64,000 nucleotides of DNA from Ceriagrion tenellum (Eukaryota > Arthropoda > Insecta > Odonata > Coenagrionidae), in the NCBI GenBank assembly GCA_963169105.1, contig OY720636.1, forward strand, positions 139,119,747 to 139,183,746, in the 5' to 3' direction. Each line of letters starts with the position of its first letter. The first letter of the stretch is position 1. Of the stretch, positions 35,565 to 47,530 are shown piece after piece. Position numbers and translations under genes: made by a program. The notes under the pieces are model-generated. The model did no database searches, was not told the origin of the DNA, and saw only the letters and a program-made list of their open reading frames with translations.

Positions 35565-38270
35565 GCGATGATATAATAATACAGGCCAACAGAATAGCTG
35601 AACGGTGAAGACCTCAAGGCGGCGTATACAAAACTGTTTCCTGCGTTTATTTTCAGCATGAAATAAATGTAGTGATATGCAGATAAATAAAGAGAAACAA
35701 TGGTCAATGTGATTTCATGCTTTAGGTACATTTAAAGAAAATATTTTCTGGGAATTATTGTAGAGTGTTGGTCAGTTTAAAAAGCTCAAGCAGCTATTAC
35801 CCAAGCCTTTTTATAATTGTATAGTTATATTTTTAATTATGTGTGTATTAGTTTACGCAAAGTTATATCTTTTTTTACTTTTTCCATTTTTACAAAGGTT
35901 CATAAATAAAATATTTTGTTTCTATACTATATTGTTTGCCGTTGAATGCTGCTTTGTAAAAATTAAATTTGAAGAGACATCGATAACAGCTCCTTGAACT
36001 GATTTTTTGTAACTGACCAACACTTCAAAAGAATTTCAATGGGTCATCAGTCATCAATTGGGAATAAATTAGAAAATGATACACTTCCCAATGGCTCACA
36101 TTATGGCGTTTCATCTTCTTTTAACAGATCCCATTTTAGTTGTCGAAAAAAGGAAGGGATGCTTAAATACGGTATTAAGCTGAAGTTGGATGACTAAAAT
36201 TTACTTTGACAGTATATCCGAGAGTGCGCAGTCAGCTAGCAATAGCTATTATAATTCAGAATTCCAATACTATTTATCGCTCCGTTTCATTAAGAACCAA
36301 GCATAAGATTACCGCTTCCGTCAATTTCTGAAACATATTCTGCGATCGATTCCGTATTTTTTTTTCAAGCATGTTGCCAGGGAAATGGCTTTCAGTTGAA
36401 ACAGAACAGAAAATATTGAAGCCCTAGCTGTTAAGAATTAAAATTTGATGGGCACGAAAATATTAGAATTGATAATGAGGGTTTTTTATACCAAGTAGGT
36501 TATAATTGAAAATGACTCAACACCGAAGTGTTCACTGCCCAATATTTTGATTTTCACCGTATATTTTAAATCGTAATTAACCGATAATAATTACAATTTG
36601 AGAGCGAAAAGTGTTAAAATTGATAATATGAGTTGCTTTATATGCCATTAAATATTGTTTTCTCCATTCTCTTGCAGCAAAGTGTAAATTTAAACGCTTG
36701 GTCAAGAGTGGGGAATAAATTGGTATGTAATACCCTTTCAAATGGATCACATTATACCACGCCTGATTCCTTTTGCTGATCCTGTTATAAAGAATAAATG
36801 GAACTTTTGTTGCAAACGTTTTTGGATTTGGAGGAGAGAATGGCCAATTACCGGCCACTTTCGGCTATACACGTTGCTAATACTCGACCATTATATGTAA
36901 TTAATTTCTTGAAAGAGCTCCTTCTATTCTAATGGAGTGAAATTCATTCAAATTGATATTTTTTGATGTTTCGGAGCATCCTCTCCGTTGTCTAGGTGAT
37001 CACCGGTTCATTGAGGGTTGTTTTGTATAGTGGGCGAATGTTATGCCACAGGCACTCAGGAAGCGCTCTTTTCATATTTGAGTCTTGTGAAGCCTCCGAG
37101 AATAGTGAAATATTCTCTTTAAACTCCCGCACGAAGCAAGATTTTTTCTCTCAAGCTGCTACGTTTCTCTTCTTCTTCCTCAAAAAATATCCGTTTTCTC
37201 TCCCTCTCTCTCCTTGATTCACCTTCACTCCTAACAGTTTTCCATCTCTATCATTCCTCAAAAGTCGTCCGAACTACAATTGATATTCAATCCAGTAGTA
37301 CTAATCATGGAGTAATCAAAACATACCTATTTTTAATTCAATACTTACAAATCTGTCATCCCGAATATAAAACTAAATATTTTCATCGTAGTTGTAGTGA
37401 TAAGCTGAAACCCTTCCATACCCTCCCCGTATGTTATCTATTCCAAGTTCGTGGCTATCAAATGTTGACACGCTAAGAAGATGCATATTGGTTCCCTGAA
37501 ATACGTTAACCACTTTCCTTCAGCTCCGAATTGGTCTTTTTTTTTGTTCTGGCTGAAAACCTCCTGCTATCATGGTTGATAGGTACAAACCGAAGTAGAA
37601 CATTATTGCTAAAACAGGCCTAATATTTACATGGCTAATTTACTTAAAATATTTATGTTATAATACATGATTTATTATAACCTAAGCGAAAGGAGAGTAA
37701 ATCCTTAGGGGAAGGAGTAATGTTGCCTTTACTGCAGACTTGGGAATTAAAATAAAACTCCGTTTATAATATGTACGGAAACAAAGATAAAATCTCTATT
37801 AAATTCATCATACAGGAAATTTATTTGCTTTTTCCTATCTCACAACATCAGGCACTACTATTTTAAATTCAGGTTCTCATCTGAAAAAAACAATTGTAGT
37901 AATATCAAATAACGAAACATCATTCCTGCCTCCAGAGATCAGTGATTCTCTCTAGTCTTTTTCTTTCATTACCTCAAGGAATATGCCCCTTTTCAATCCG
38001 AAAAGCAAAATATTTTAATAGACACAAATAAATTTAGCTGTCTTTGGTATAGATTTTGAATTTATGACAGATACATATGATTCTTGTGTTTTGGAGCTCT
38101 GACTGAATGCTGCATTGTTCAAACCGCTAGGCTTCAGTGCATTGGTACCCTTCCAAGAGTTCAGAGGAGGGAAGTTCCCTTTCGTGTAATTCGTAATAGT
38201 TTACTTTGAGCTGAGATCATTCATTTTAGTTTCCCTTGATGTATTTTTTATCTCATATTCGTCTTATTCG
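35565..38270. other. A+T-rich DNA without a recognised gene
   Basis: No domain, RNA gene or transposon end could be supported. The minus-strand frame at 36577-36858 is open but has no known motif. Confidence 0.5.
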
Positions 38271-38279
38271 TATCATTCC

Positions 38280-38860
38280 TCCGGAGAATTCACTCGTTTT
38301 CTCTTTCGCCCCTGGCTTTTCTTCACCTCTCCCACTTGCCCTCTCCAAAGACTCATGAACGGAACGCCCACCTTCCTCCCTCTCGGCGAAGATCCTCGGC
38401 TTCTTAAACCCCTCTCGCTCACCCACCTGCTCCTTTCCACTGCGCCTTTAAAACCTCACCTCCTCCCCACTCATCGCGTCTCCTTATCCCAGCTCCCGCG
38501 CCACCTCCCCACCCCACCTTCAACCAAAAAACCCTCCCCGCATCTCAAACCCTCGCTGCGTCTCCATGTCTTTTCTGCTTCGCGCAGTACAAGCTCCTTT
38601 TTCAACCTCTTCCGACATCCTCGCCGCTCTGAAAAACTTTGGTTTCTTTTGTTCTCTCCAGACCGAGCCTTGGCGAAGTTGCGGAGTTGGTTTCCCGGGG
38701 ACTGCGTGGATTGTGAGGAGGAGGAGGAGGGGTTGGGAAGTGAGTGAGGGAGGGGGGCGTGTTCTTTTAGTGGGGGCGAGGGAGAGGGGTTGGGGGAAAG
38801 GGGTTTAAGGAGCGCAGGGTGACGGGGGTGAGGTGATGGGGGTGCGAGGGATACAAGAAA
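38280..38860. other. Pyrimidine-to-purine switch tract
   Basis: C/T-rich on the plus strand to about 38670, then G/A-rich (GAGGAGGAGGAGGGGTTGGG at 38715-38735 and several G runs to 38850). Frames on both strands (38355-38747 plus, 38471-38971 minus) overlap almost fully and are low-complexity, so neither is called. The G-rich half could form G-quadruplexes. Confidence 0.55.
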
Positions 38861-38864
38861 AGGA

Positions 38865-41800
38865 GACCTATCCTCACGACTCGAGCGCCTTTTATTTCGC
38901 CAAAGATGAAGATAAACCCAAAGAATAACGACGGCCATTCTTCTCGCATCTTGTTTTTTTTTCGAGACCACTTAAGTAATTTAAGGTTACGTACTTTCAT
39001 CCGCTTCCTGTTATGAGCGAATGGACAAGGATTTTCTCACCTTAGGTTCATTTACGTAGTTTCTCTCAATCAAGGGCCTAAGTTTCCTGTTTTCCTTGTG
39101 CAACTCTTTGGACCCTATTTCATTGTGCGTCAGTTTTTATAACTTTATCTATTTTTACATTCAAAATGAATTATAATATTTTTGTACGTTGAGATAATCA
39201 ATCCTTGAATGTTTTTGAACCCAATCCATTCCCAATACTGAAATAATATTTGTGTTCTCTATGCTAAATAAAAGACTAGCTGGAGCCTCTTCTGCCATAG
39301 AATATTAATTTGTATCCTTAAACACCAGATTAATTAGACATAATTCGAAAAGCTTCCCTGTAAATTCCTGCATTCATTACTGCCCTGTAAAATGCAATAT
39401 TTATAGGTTGTATCTAATGAGCTACAACCTATGCTATATTAGTGCACAAAGTGAAATTTTGAGTTAAAGGAATCTCATTATATGGATGGAGTTCACGCAT
39501 AGGCTCTCTCACGTCAATAATTTTATGTTGGGGATCTTCTACTTCACGGATAAATATTTCTTGAAAAAACTCCTCTAATGATTTATGAATGTACTGGTAA
39601 TATTAATTTTCTCTCTTTAAATGTTTTCAGATATGACATCAGACTCAGTGTTGTGCTGGTTGGTGGTTTTGGTAGATTTTTTAATAATTTGTATTTTTAT
39701 AAACACGAGACAAACTACTTTTTCGACCACATTCAACCAGGGGCTTTTAACGAACCACTCCAGCTCGGTCATTTTTGATGAAAGTGAACTCAATGATAGT
39801 CTTAAGGAGATCAGGGAAGGGGTGAATAGGTGTGAGAAGTAGAGGCTTACGGGGGGATGGCAGAGAAGGGGTTCAATAAAGGGTCGTCGGAGGAATGATC
39901 TGAGAGCGGGCGAGGGGTAGTGGCTCTGATGGACTTTTACTCCCACATGTCTTTCCCTCTCTGGACTCATTCCATCATTTCGCATCATCTGGAGCAATTT
40001 ATTCATTGAAGTATCACATCGGAAAGAACCAGCTTCTTCTTTACATAATAACCCAAGGTCCCAATCATCAACTCTATTTCATTAATTAACTTCTCTTTCG
40101 CTTCTACTAATTTCTTTGCAACAAACGCATTATATCTGGCATACTACCGAAGAAATTAAGATCTTCCATCTCCAGTGTACGCACTCCTACTTAAATGACC
40201 AGCCTCACTTTCTGTGTCTTTGAGAACCTCATTGCATTTGTTTTCTTATAACTTATCTTCATTCCGTATTCCCCGCACGGCTTTTCTGACACATCTACCT
40301 AAGCCTGCAATCCCATCTACATCGAGTAACCAACGCCTGGTCGTCCGCGAATCTAATCTAATCAACAAGTATCTTACTTTTATTCCCCTATCTTGCTCCT
40401 GCCTCCCTTCCCTCTCATTCCCATGCCTCCCTTGCGATTTATGGAAGAGCGATGCGGAGAGAAAAATGCAACCGTGACCTCGATGACGGGGAGGAAGGCG
40501 GATTGAATTTGGCTCGCCCCCACTTGTCTACCAGATGGAGTGGGAGGAGAGGAGAGTGGGTAGAGGGGGTGAGAGTTGGTGGAGGGGAGGGAGTGAGGTT
40601 GAGGCTCGCAGTGTATCCCACCGCTTCCGCTTGAGAAGCAAAAAGACGATGGAATTTATACTTCCCTGAATCCCACTCTACGCTCCTTGCCATTTCTTTT
40701 TTTTCCTCTTGATCACTCCCACGATGCCGTTACCGGAAAGCAGCTCTAAATTGTTTCCTGGTGGGATTATCATTGAATTCATTTCCGATCTCTTCCGACT
40801 CCATATTGTCCGTTCGTTCGGATATATTCCTTCTTTTAAAAATCCATCCGCTCAGCCCTATCCCCAAGGGATTTGACAAAAAGCGTGTCAGCGTTTTTTA
40901 ACGGGGGAAAGACAATCATTTACCAGCAGCATTCATCCCTTTTGGTGAAAGACGTTTGAAAAAAAATGAACTTAAATGGATATATTAAATTTATCCTTCT
41001 TCTAAATAATAACTGTTGTTTTCCTTGTCGCTCTTATTGATGATTAAGTAAATTATGGTTTTATTCTAGGAACATGATGCGGCGATCGTTAGTAAAAGCT
41101 GTAATGTTCTCCTTCAAATTGAGAAATAAGTTATTTCTTAAAGTTTGAATAAGTAATAAAAAAGGGAAATTATTATTTTCTTCAGTTTGTAACATAAATT
41201 TCTTTAAATATTAACAGTAGATTACCTACTTGTCTACTTAAAATTCCTATTGTAGTTATTTTGACTTCCATTGTTTATTCTTACTGTTAAACAAGTTCTT
41301 TGCAAATTTTTTAAACTAACATTTATGTTTTCCCATGGTTTTTTGCAAAGAATTATGACATTTTCTTTAAATTCACGGTATTTACACCTTCATTATATAA
41401 CATTGCAATGCTGGAAATACGTATTTTATTGAGTTTTCTTATTTTTTTGCGGTGGTGAATATTTTCGGTAAACTTTTATGGAATGGCTACGACATTCACT
41501 TTTGCCATGCATCCATCCTTTATGTACGATATATTTTTGTTTTAAACAAGCTCACCGAGCTTCTTTATCACTGTCTATTTTCACCGGTGTTGCCAAGTTG
41601 TGGCAATGCATTTTATATTTTGCAACATTTTTGTATCAAATTATTAATAAAATTTTATTAAACATAATTCTTACGCATGCACGAAGATCATTTAGACAGA
41701 CAACAAGGTTATTGATGTTTTAGATTGAATTGAACAGATTAAATGGGAGTCTTAGCATAACCCTGTGACGCTAATGTGAACACGCATTACACGCGTTACA

Positions 41801-41945
41801 CGCTCAGACGGTGAGAAAGAGCACCGATAGTTTGGTACTAATTTATTTTTAAGATTTATAAAAAAATAACTAAACAACAATTTCTCACGCATAATATTTA
41901 ATTTTTCAAAACATTTTTTAAATTATGTCCGTCCTTAGGGTCAGG
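38865..41945. other. No recognised gene; one short perfect hairpin
   Basis: A perfect inverted repeat, ATAGGTTGTA (39403-39412) and TACAACCTAT (39423-39432), has a 10-base loop. A GA-rich/CT-rich patch lies at 40485-40620. Frames at 39617-40006 (minus) and 40439-40693 (minus) show no domain. Confidence 0.45.
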
Positions 41946-41949
41946 TGTA

Positions 41950-43340
41950 CAGTCACTTCAAAAAGTATCGCGACACGCTAGACTAGCGGCTCGTATGTGT
42001 CGGCTGTCGATGCTCGAAGTACGTTGGCTATCCTGGGTCGTCTCTGGTAGCAATGAGAATTTGTAGGTACACTTTCCATTTTCTATCAGACAAAGCGCCT
42101 GGTTAAGAGGGACTGCATTATGGGAGTGCTCTTGTTTAGAGGCGAGGACAGAGTTTCTCCTTGACTCGGCCTTGAGGACGTATTCGGTGAAAGAAGTAAG
42201 AAGGGAAATGTTGTGGAAAGGCAATGTTGAATGGAGTAAACGATTGAGTGATTATACGAGTGAAGTTGCACGGAGGTAAAACGAAGAAGAGAGGAATGCA
42301 TGGGAAAACGAGCTCCAACCTAAGTATGAAGGAGAATGGGGACTGCTATCGTCTAAGCTCAGCGAACCAGAGAGCCTTTCGGGCATCAAAGACTGATATT
42401 TTAAGTTGACCGCCTAATGGAAAATTATGAGATATATTGACTAAAGCCATTGGACAGTATTATTGTTTTAGTATATAGTATCCTAAAGTTGTGAAACCAT
42501 TTTCTTGATTATTTATAAAACATGTAATATAATAACAATTTTGAGGTAGAGAATTGAAAAGGATAAAGTACCGTTTTTACTCCTTTAAATACCAGCAGCT
42601 CACCTGTTGAACACATACCGCTATTAAGTCACAAATAAGTAATAGCGTAGTTGTTAAAAAAAAGAAACGCGACAATGCATATGTCAAACAACCACAAGTA
42701 AAAGGCGATTAAAATTAGCAGTGATTTTAGTTATCGAGTTCCTCTTGGACGCCACAGGCTAAGTTTTCCGTCTCCCTTACTCTGGAAAAACTTTTCATCG
42801 CTAAAGAGGTCCCGAAAGGATTAATCATTGGTGATATTTTTGGTGATAGAACCTAAACGGTCGGCCCTCTGGTCCTCGGTCAATTTTGGCTTCCGGACTA
42901 AAGTGTCGCAGGCCTGCTTCGTGAAGTATATTAAGCACTGTTTTTTTTAACTACACTCGAGTCTTAAATCCCTTTTAAGAGTTGATATGCCACCAACCGT
43001 CAAAGGAGAATCCATGATTGAGGCAAATACTGACTCATCCACGCTCTTTTCACTTTCCTCTTTGTAAGAGAACTGCCGAGTATGATTACGATGCCTCTGA
43101 GTTGCGAATACCCTTGCTCCCCGCTGTGAATTCATTTCAGTGTTTAGCCTTTTAACGCTAACGAAGTCCAGAGCACTGTCGGAGTTTAGTCCCACTTGAC
43201 TTAGAATATATGCCGTAGTGTACCAGACGTTTCTCATAGTCACCCATGACGACCCAGGATAGCCAACGTACTTCGGGCTTCAACAACTGACCTTTACGAA
43301 CCGTAAGCGTAGTGTGTCGCGATACTTTTTGAAGTGACAG
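41950..43340 (-). mobile_element. Tc1-like DNA transposon, complete ends, dead
   Basis: The ends are 27-bp inverted repeats starting CAGTCACTTCAAAAAGTATC on the left (41950-41976) and ending with its reverse complement at 43314-43340; they differ at one or two bases. Both are flanked by TA (41948-41949 and 43341-43342), the target duplication of the Tc1/mariner superfamily. A second matching block, CGAAGTACGTTGGCTATCCT and onward, sits 64-65 bp from each end, so the inverted repeats exceed 90 bp with a diverged middle. Length is 1391 bp, close to the usual 1.3-1.7 kb. The coding strand is minus; only part of the transposase survives. Confidence 0.85.
42735..43243 (-). pseudogene. Tc1-like transposase remnant
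   Basis: From 42940 downward the minus strand reads VLNILHEAGLRHFSPEAKID, RGPEGRPFRFYHQKYHQ, a stop and frameshift, then LFSDEKFFQSKGDGKLSLW, RPRGTR. NILHEAGL is the end of the second helix-turn-helix region, and FSDEK..F carries the first catalytic Asp (codon at plus 42797-42799). WRPRGTRY is typical of Tc1-type proteins. Upstream, 43243-42947 minus is open (VSVKRLNTEMNSQRGARVF and onward) and probably encodes the N-terminal part, though I cannot match it with confidence. The second Asp (DNAP block) and the final acid of the DDE triad are not visible; 42400-42730 is A+T-rich, as if deleted or replaced. Confidence 0.7.
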
Positions 43341-43344
43341 TACA

Positions 43345-45055
43345 TTACCCAGTGAAACATATAGAGATGTAGTAATATATGAGTCCACTAGCTCCGCTGG
43401 TAACTTCTCTATGAATTCCATTCACTATATTTCATGAGTGGTTACATTTGTGTAACCTTTCATGAAATCATCATACACATTCCCTGCATTAATAGCTTCC
43501 ATATCTAATGTGTTTGGAAAAGAATAAACATACCTTCGACCAGTGTCTGTCTGGGCAATGTATTTTTTTGCTATCTGGCACAGAATGTCTACTTTTGTCT
43601 AATTGCACTTCATGATGGTTTCAGGGGTTTATAATAGAAGAATAATATAAAATATCGAAGAATCTGTTTATAGACATGCCTTACATACAAAATGGCACAC
43701 CCTAGTTTTTATTCCACTAACTGGGTTAAAGGCCCATCATTTACTCCGGACATCCATTTTCCGCACAAAGGAGCTGGAATGTACGGCGTTCCTCCATAGT
43801 TTTCACAAATGAATCGTTTCCATTTCACCTGTATGCTTCGGCAATAGTAAACTTCGAGATATTGCCGGGTGTAGGTTAGTAGCAAGATGTCTCATTACAC
43901 ATAACTGCTCGTGTTCCGGCCCATTCACGCATAGTTGCCAAAGTAGTACAACACCTTGATAAGATGCTTTACAACATTTCCAATGACAATGAAGTGCAAA
44001 TCAAATCAGAGATTTAGACTTAAATTTTTAAAATAAATTTTAAATTTTCTGGCAGGTTTTAAGCAAAATAATAAGTCTCAAGCTTTCAAAGTATTTCATA
44101 AAGCAATAGGTATGTAAATTAAATAGTCGCCAATAGCAGAGGTAGTCGAAAGGACTATCTCGGAATTGAAGTTAATTTTTTTTTATGGGAAGAAAATTTA
44201 ACTTAAAGTCAGTAGTGACCACACTTTCTTAAAGCATATGAAACATGAATAAAAGTCTCGTAATCTTTCTTTCCGGCTATGAAAAAATGTGAATGTAGGA
44301 GAACAAAATAGAAGCAGTCGCAAAGACTACCTTCGGCATTCTAGAGTGATTTAAACCTTTTTTTAAATTCTTTTTGTGAATTTCAATTTAGCGTATGATT
44401 ACTCATATGAGCGTAATTTAAAATGTGTGAAACATTTTGCACATCTTTAGAAATAGCGATACATCCCTTGTCTTCTTTGACTCGACAAAAATATATTCCT
44501 TAGTTTAATGAAATTTCATAAAGCTCGCTAATGTTTTTTTTTAATTTTTACGCATGCATCGATGGAACTAGCAACAATGTACTAAACATTATTTGCCGAG
44601 GCTTTTAGATAATTGGCAATGAGAGTGTAATTTGATATGGAGGAGGCCGCCTCTGATAACATTCAAAATTTAGATTCTTCATAACGGAGTAAACGTGACA
44701 TAAAAATTGGGCATTAAGTAACGTCTCAGTACGGTAGAAACATCATTACCAGTTCAATTACCGTAGTGTAGCATCATTGGACTCGGTTCGAATTCAAAAA
44801 GTGGTGTGTTCTCTCGTTATTTTTCCCGGGAGTTTTTCCACTGTCGTCTCCAAGAGGCCGGAATTTCGTGCAAAATTGCCTAATCCGTCCAAGTATTTTA
44901 CTCTTAGCTACTGACACAGCGATTGTTGACAATGCCGGGAGTAGAGTGGCGAAAGAGGATTCATCTACTCTTACCCTACAAGTAACTTAGAGAGTGTGTT
45001 ACGGGTTCAGTTATCATTAGCATTGACTGCAATCTACGCTTGTAAATTTAAAGAG
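43345..45055. other. No recognised gene
   Basis: A+T-rich, with the tRNA-like fragment at 44760-44800 as the only feature I could support. Confidence 0.45.
44760..44800 (+). repeat. Decayed tRNA-like SINE fragment
   Basis: TAGTGTAGCATCATTGG (44764) resembles an A box and GGTTCGAATTC (44785-44795) is a good B box. They lie much closer than in a tRNA, so an internal deletion is likely. No body or tail could be delimited. Confidence 0.3.
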
Positions 45056-45059
45056 ACTA

Positions 45060-45265
45060 CAACTATTATACTTACTTACTCCTGTGGCCACACCAACCCA
45101 AGATGGCATTTGGTCTTGCCAACGATTCGCCTCCACTCTTCTCTATCTTCGGCTGTCTCCAGCCCTGCTCCTATTCTTCTCAGGTTCTTTCCCGCCTGGC
45201 CTCCTCATCGGAGTTTGTGTCTTCCCAAAGGCCTTCTCCTGTCAGTTTTACCATTCCAGGCTTAA
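45060..45265 (-). pseudogene. LINE C-terminal end, further family
   Basis: On the minus strand one frame ends GAGLETAEDREEWRRIVGKT, KCHLGLVWPQE, preceded in another frame by GRPLGRHKLRW-like residues. The block AEDREEWRR.V...K.HLG. followed by a termination region is the extreme C-terminus of a widespread type of insect non-LTR RT. Only about 65 codons remain. It lies next to, but belongs to a different family from, the rearranged LINE that starts at about 45610. Confidence 0.65.
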
Positions 45266-45299
45266 CAAAAATAGTTAAAAGTTTTCTCAAATGGCCGTA

Positions 45300-45605
45300 A
45301 TTATTTGCAACACTCATCAAAAGAAAATATTAAATGTGGTGGTTTAACGGAAACGTCAGTGACCAACCACAGCCTCTCAACCAGAAAACCCTCAGTGGCG
45401 GTTTAGGGGAACGTTAATTCCACGTCAGTGACCACTCATAGACAATCACTCAATCCAAAATGGGATCCTTTGCGAGGGTTAAGAGACCCCGTTAAGGATG
45501 ACTGAGTTATGGCCACAAACACACAATCTGTGAATGTTTACGGAAATATAAATTCCATGCCATGGACAAACACAGAGCAATCACTCTCACAAGCACTCAG
45601 AAAAA
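45300..45605. repeat. Imperfect short tandem similarities
   Basis: Words such as GTCAGTGACCA (45356, 45434) and AATCACTCA/AATCACTCT (45445, 45579) recur at irregular spacing, suggesting an old tandem repeat of roughly 80-140 bp. Too decayed to define a unit. Confidence 0.25.
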
Positions 45606-45609
45606 TCAC

Positions 45610-46490
45610 TCACCCACGCATTCAAATGGGCCCAACTTCAGGGAGAATAAGACTCAAGATGAGCTTGGTCAAAGAACGCAAAACAGGAAAACGAGGGTTT
45701 CCTTGATTCCAGACTTGTTTAACCAAAATGTTATCGTCCGTCATATATGTGGCCTAGCTATCTTAAACGCTTGCTTTATATAATAGCTATTATATCAGGA
45801 TCGCTATAATTTTTTGTCAGTTCTCTATTTTTTCTTATCCACCAAAGCTCTCCTTCACGAATTGGTCCAAAAATCTTCCAAAGAACTTTATTTCCAAAAG
45901 TTATGAGTTTTTTCTGAGGACTTTGTTTGGGAACAAACATCAGGTCCGTTGAGTATTACGGATTTTAATTGGTTCTTATATATCCCTTTTTGTTTTTCTT
46001 TGCTTACTAATTTGCTATTTATTAGTTTGTTTAGGCTCCAGTAAGTAACACCTATTAGCCTCTTTAAGTCTAAATTGAATTTCTGTTTCTTCTCTGTGGT
46101 TGTAAATTATCATGACACTAAAGTATTTAAATACCTTCGTTAGTTAAAAACTATACTTCAATACTTTTAATGGTGACTCTTCATTTTCGGCTCCTCTACC
46201 TATTTTTATATACTGTTTTTTATCTTCATTGACGATGAGCCCTTCTTTACTGGCTTCCATTAGTAGTTTATCTGCAAATGCTTTTAAATCCTCTCTATTT
46301 TCTGGAATGAGAGCCAAATCGTCTGCATAGGCTTATACTGTATTTTTACCTCCAATTAGGCTCCTCCTGGAGTTTCTTTTAGCCTTGCGAAAGCTTCCTC
46401 CATGGCTAATTTAAAAAGTAAAGGAGATAATACACCTCCCTGCCAAACCCCTGTATTAATTTCAAAACTTGTTAATGCAAGGCTACACCC
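45610..46490 (-). pseudogene. 3' half of inverted LINE: RT palm to tail
   Basis: Minus strand from 46490 downward: TSFEINTGVWQGGVLSPLLF (the RT motif usually written GLRQGD.LSP.LF), KLAMEEAFARLKETPGG, then AYADDLALIPENREDLKAFA with the catalytic YADD (plus 46316-46330), KEGLIVNEDKKQYIKIGRG, VMINYNHREETEIQFRLKEA, NRCY, and, after frameshifts, GIYKN.LKSVILNGPDV and a GRP..LR..DQ-like tail near 45650. The order is complete from the fingers/palm boundary to the C-terminus. Frameshifts and stops are numerous. It begins at the same protein position where the plus-strand half ends. Confidence 0.8.
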
Positions 46491-46750
46491 CGACGGTATC
46501 CTTGCCTTAACATGGCGGTGGGGGAACCTCAAGAACTATGCCGGCGGTAGCCGGCTTAGCTACTGGTAGGGTCTTCCTTGCCGGACAGGTTCCTTGGTGA
46601 GGTTGGAGCCAGAAGTAAAGTGACACTTGGTCCTCCAGGTTGGGGGTTACTCACAGGGTTGACAACCCGGTTCTGTAAAAACTCATTGTTACGAATCGCA
46701 AAAGGAACGCCTTGAAACAGGATGGGATTTTTGGAGAACGTACCCGGTTC
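46490..46750 (+). mobile_element. LINE 5' UTR-like segment
   Basis: G+C-richer than its surroundings, beginning near AACATGGCGGTGGGGGAACC (46509). It includes a near-palindrome, GCCGGCGGTAGCCGGC (about 46540-46555), then CTCCAGGTTGGGGGTTACTC and GTTGACAACCCGGTTCTG. The pattern (GCCGG hairpin, GGTTGGGGGTT, CAACCCG.CCTGTAAAAAC) resembles the 5' leaders of insect non-LTR elements of this type. It leads directly into the endonuclease reading. The exact 5' end is not fixed. Confidence 0.6.
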
Positions 46751-47530
46751 AGAAACAAGGAAATACGATGTGGAACTCGGAACATACTGACTCTGGGAGT
46801 GCCAGAAAAAAAATAGATATTTTATCCAAAGAACTAGAGATGTATAACATAGGTATAGTTGCTCAGCAAGAGTCAAAATGGACATTTTATGGCTATAGAA
46901 ACACAAAAAGTTACCAAATATTATAAAGCGGCCGTTATGATGGCAGACACTACGCCAGAGTAGGATTTTCCATCAAAAAAGAGATTTTTAGATACTGTGA
47001 TAAAGTTTGTACCCATAAGTGAAAGAGCATCTACCATTAGAATTATGAGTAGGTTTAAGAATATGTCCATGATGAGTATCTATGCAACATCGAAATAAAG
47101 AGATGAAAAGAAAGATTATTTCAATTGACACCTAGAGGATCTAGTGTCTAACTTTCAAAGCTATGATGTGAAAGTCTTACGTGAAGATGCTAATGCAAAC
47201 ATAGGGTAAGAACTCATGTGGAATTCAGCAGCTGGAAAAGAAAGCCTACACAATGTTTCAAATGAAAATTTGATGCGAATTTTCAGTTTTTTTAAATTCT
47301 TAAAACTATTTCATTGCGAGCACCAAATTCCCTAATAAAGACATATACAAACAGACATGGAACTCACCTAGTGAATCCATAAAAAATCAGATTGGTCATG
47401 TGGCCACAGACAAAAGACATTTTACAACAATAACTATGTCAGGAGCCTCAAGGGAGCAGGCTGTGGCACAGATCATAACGTAGTATTAGTAAAAGTAAGA
47501 CAAAAGTTCAAAATTGAAAATAAAGTACAA
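46750..47530 (+). pseudogene. LINE endonuclease domain, decayed
   Basis: Across frames: NKEIRCGTRNILTLG (family IR.GTWNVRTL), KKIDILSKELEMYNIGIVAQ, QESKW (the catalytic Glu in Q-E-x-x-W), FVPISERASTIRIMSRFKNM, SIYATSK (usually N.YAPT), VKVLREDANANIG (usually GDFNA.IG, here Asp and Phe lost), FPNKDIYKQTWNSPSESIKN, QIGHVATDKRHFTT and GTDHNVVLVKVRQKFKIENK (usually SDH..V). This is the apurinic-type endonuclease of non-LTR retrotransposons in correct order over about 250 residues. Several stops and frameshifts, plus the damaged GDFN box, show it is inactive. Confidence 0.8.

Noticed and set aside
46556..46906. Minus-strand frame of 116 codons at the LINE 5' end
   Set aside because: Antisense of the LINE leader and endonuclease start on the plus strand.
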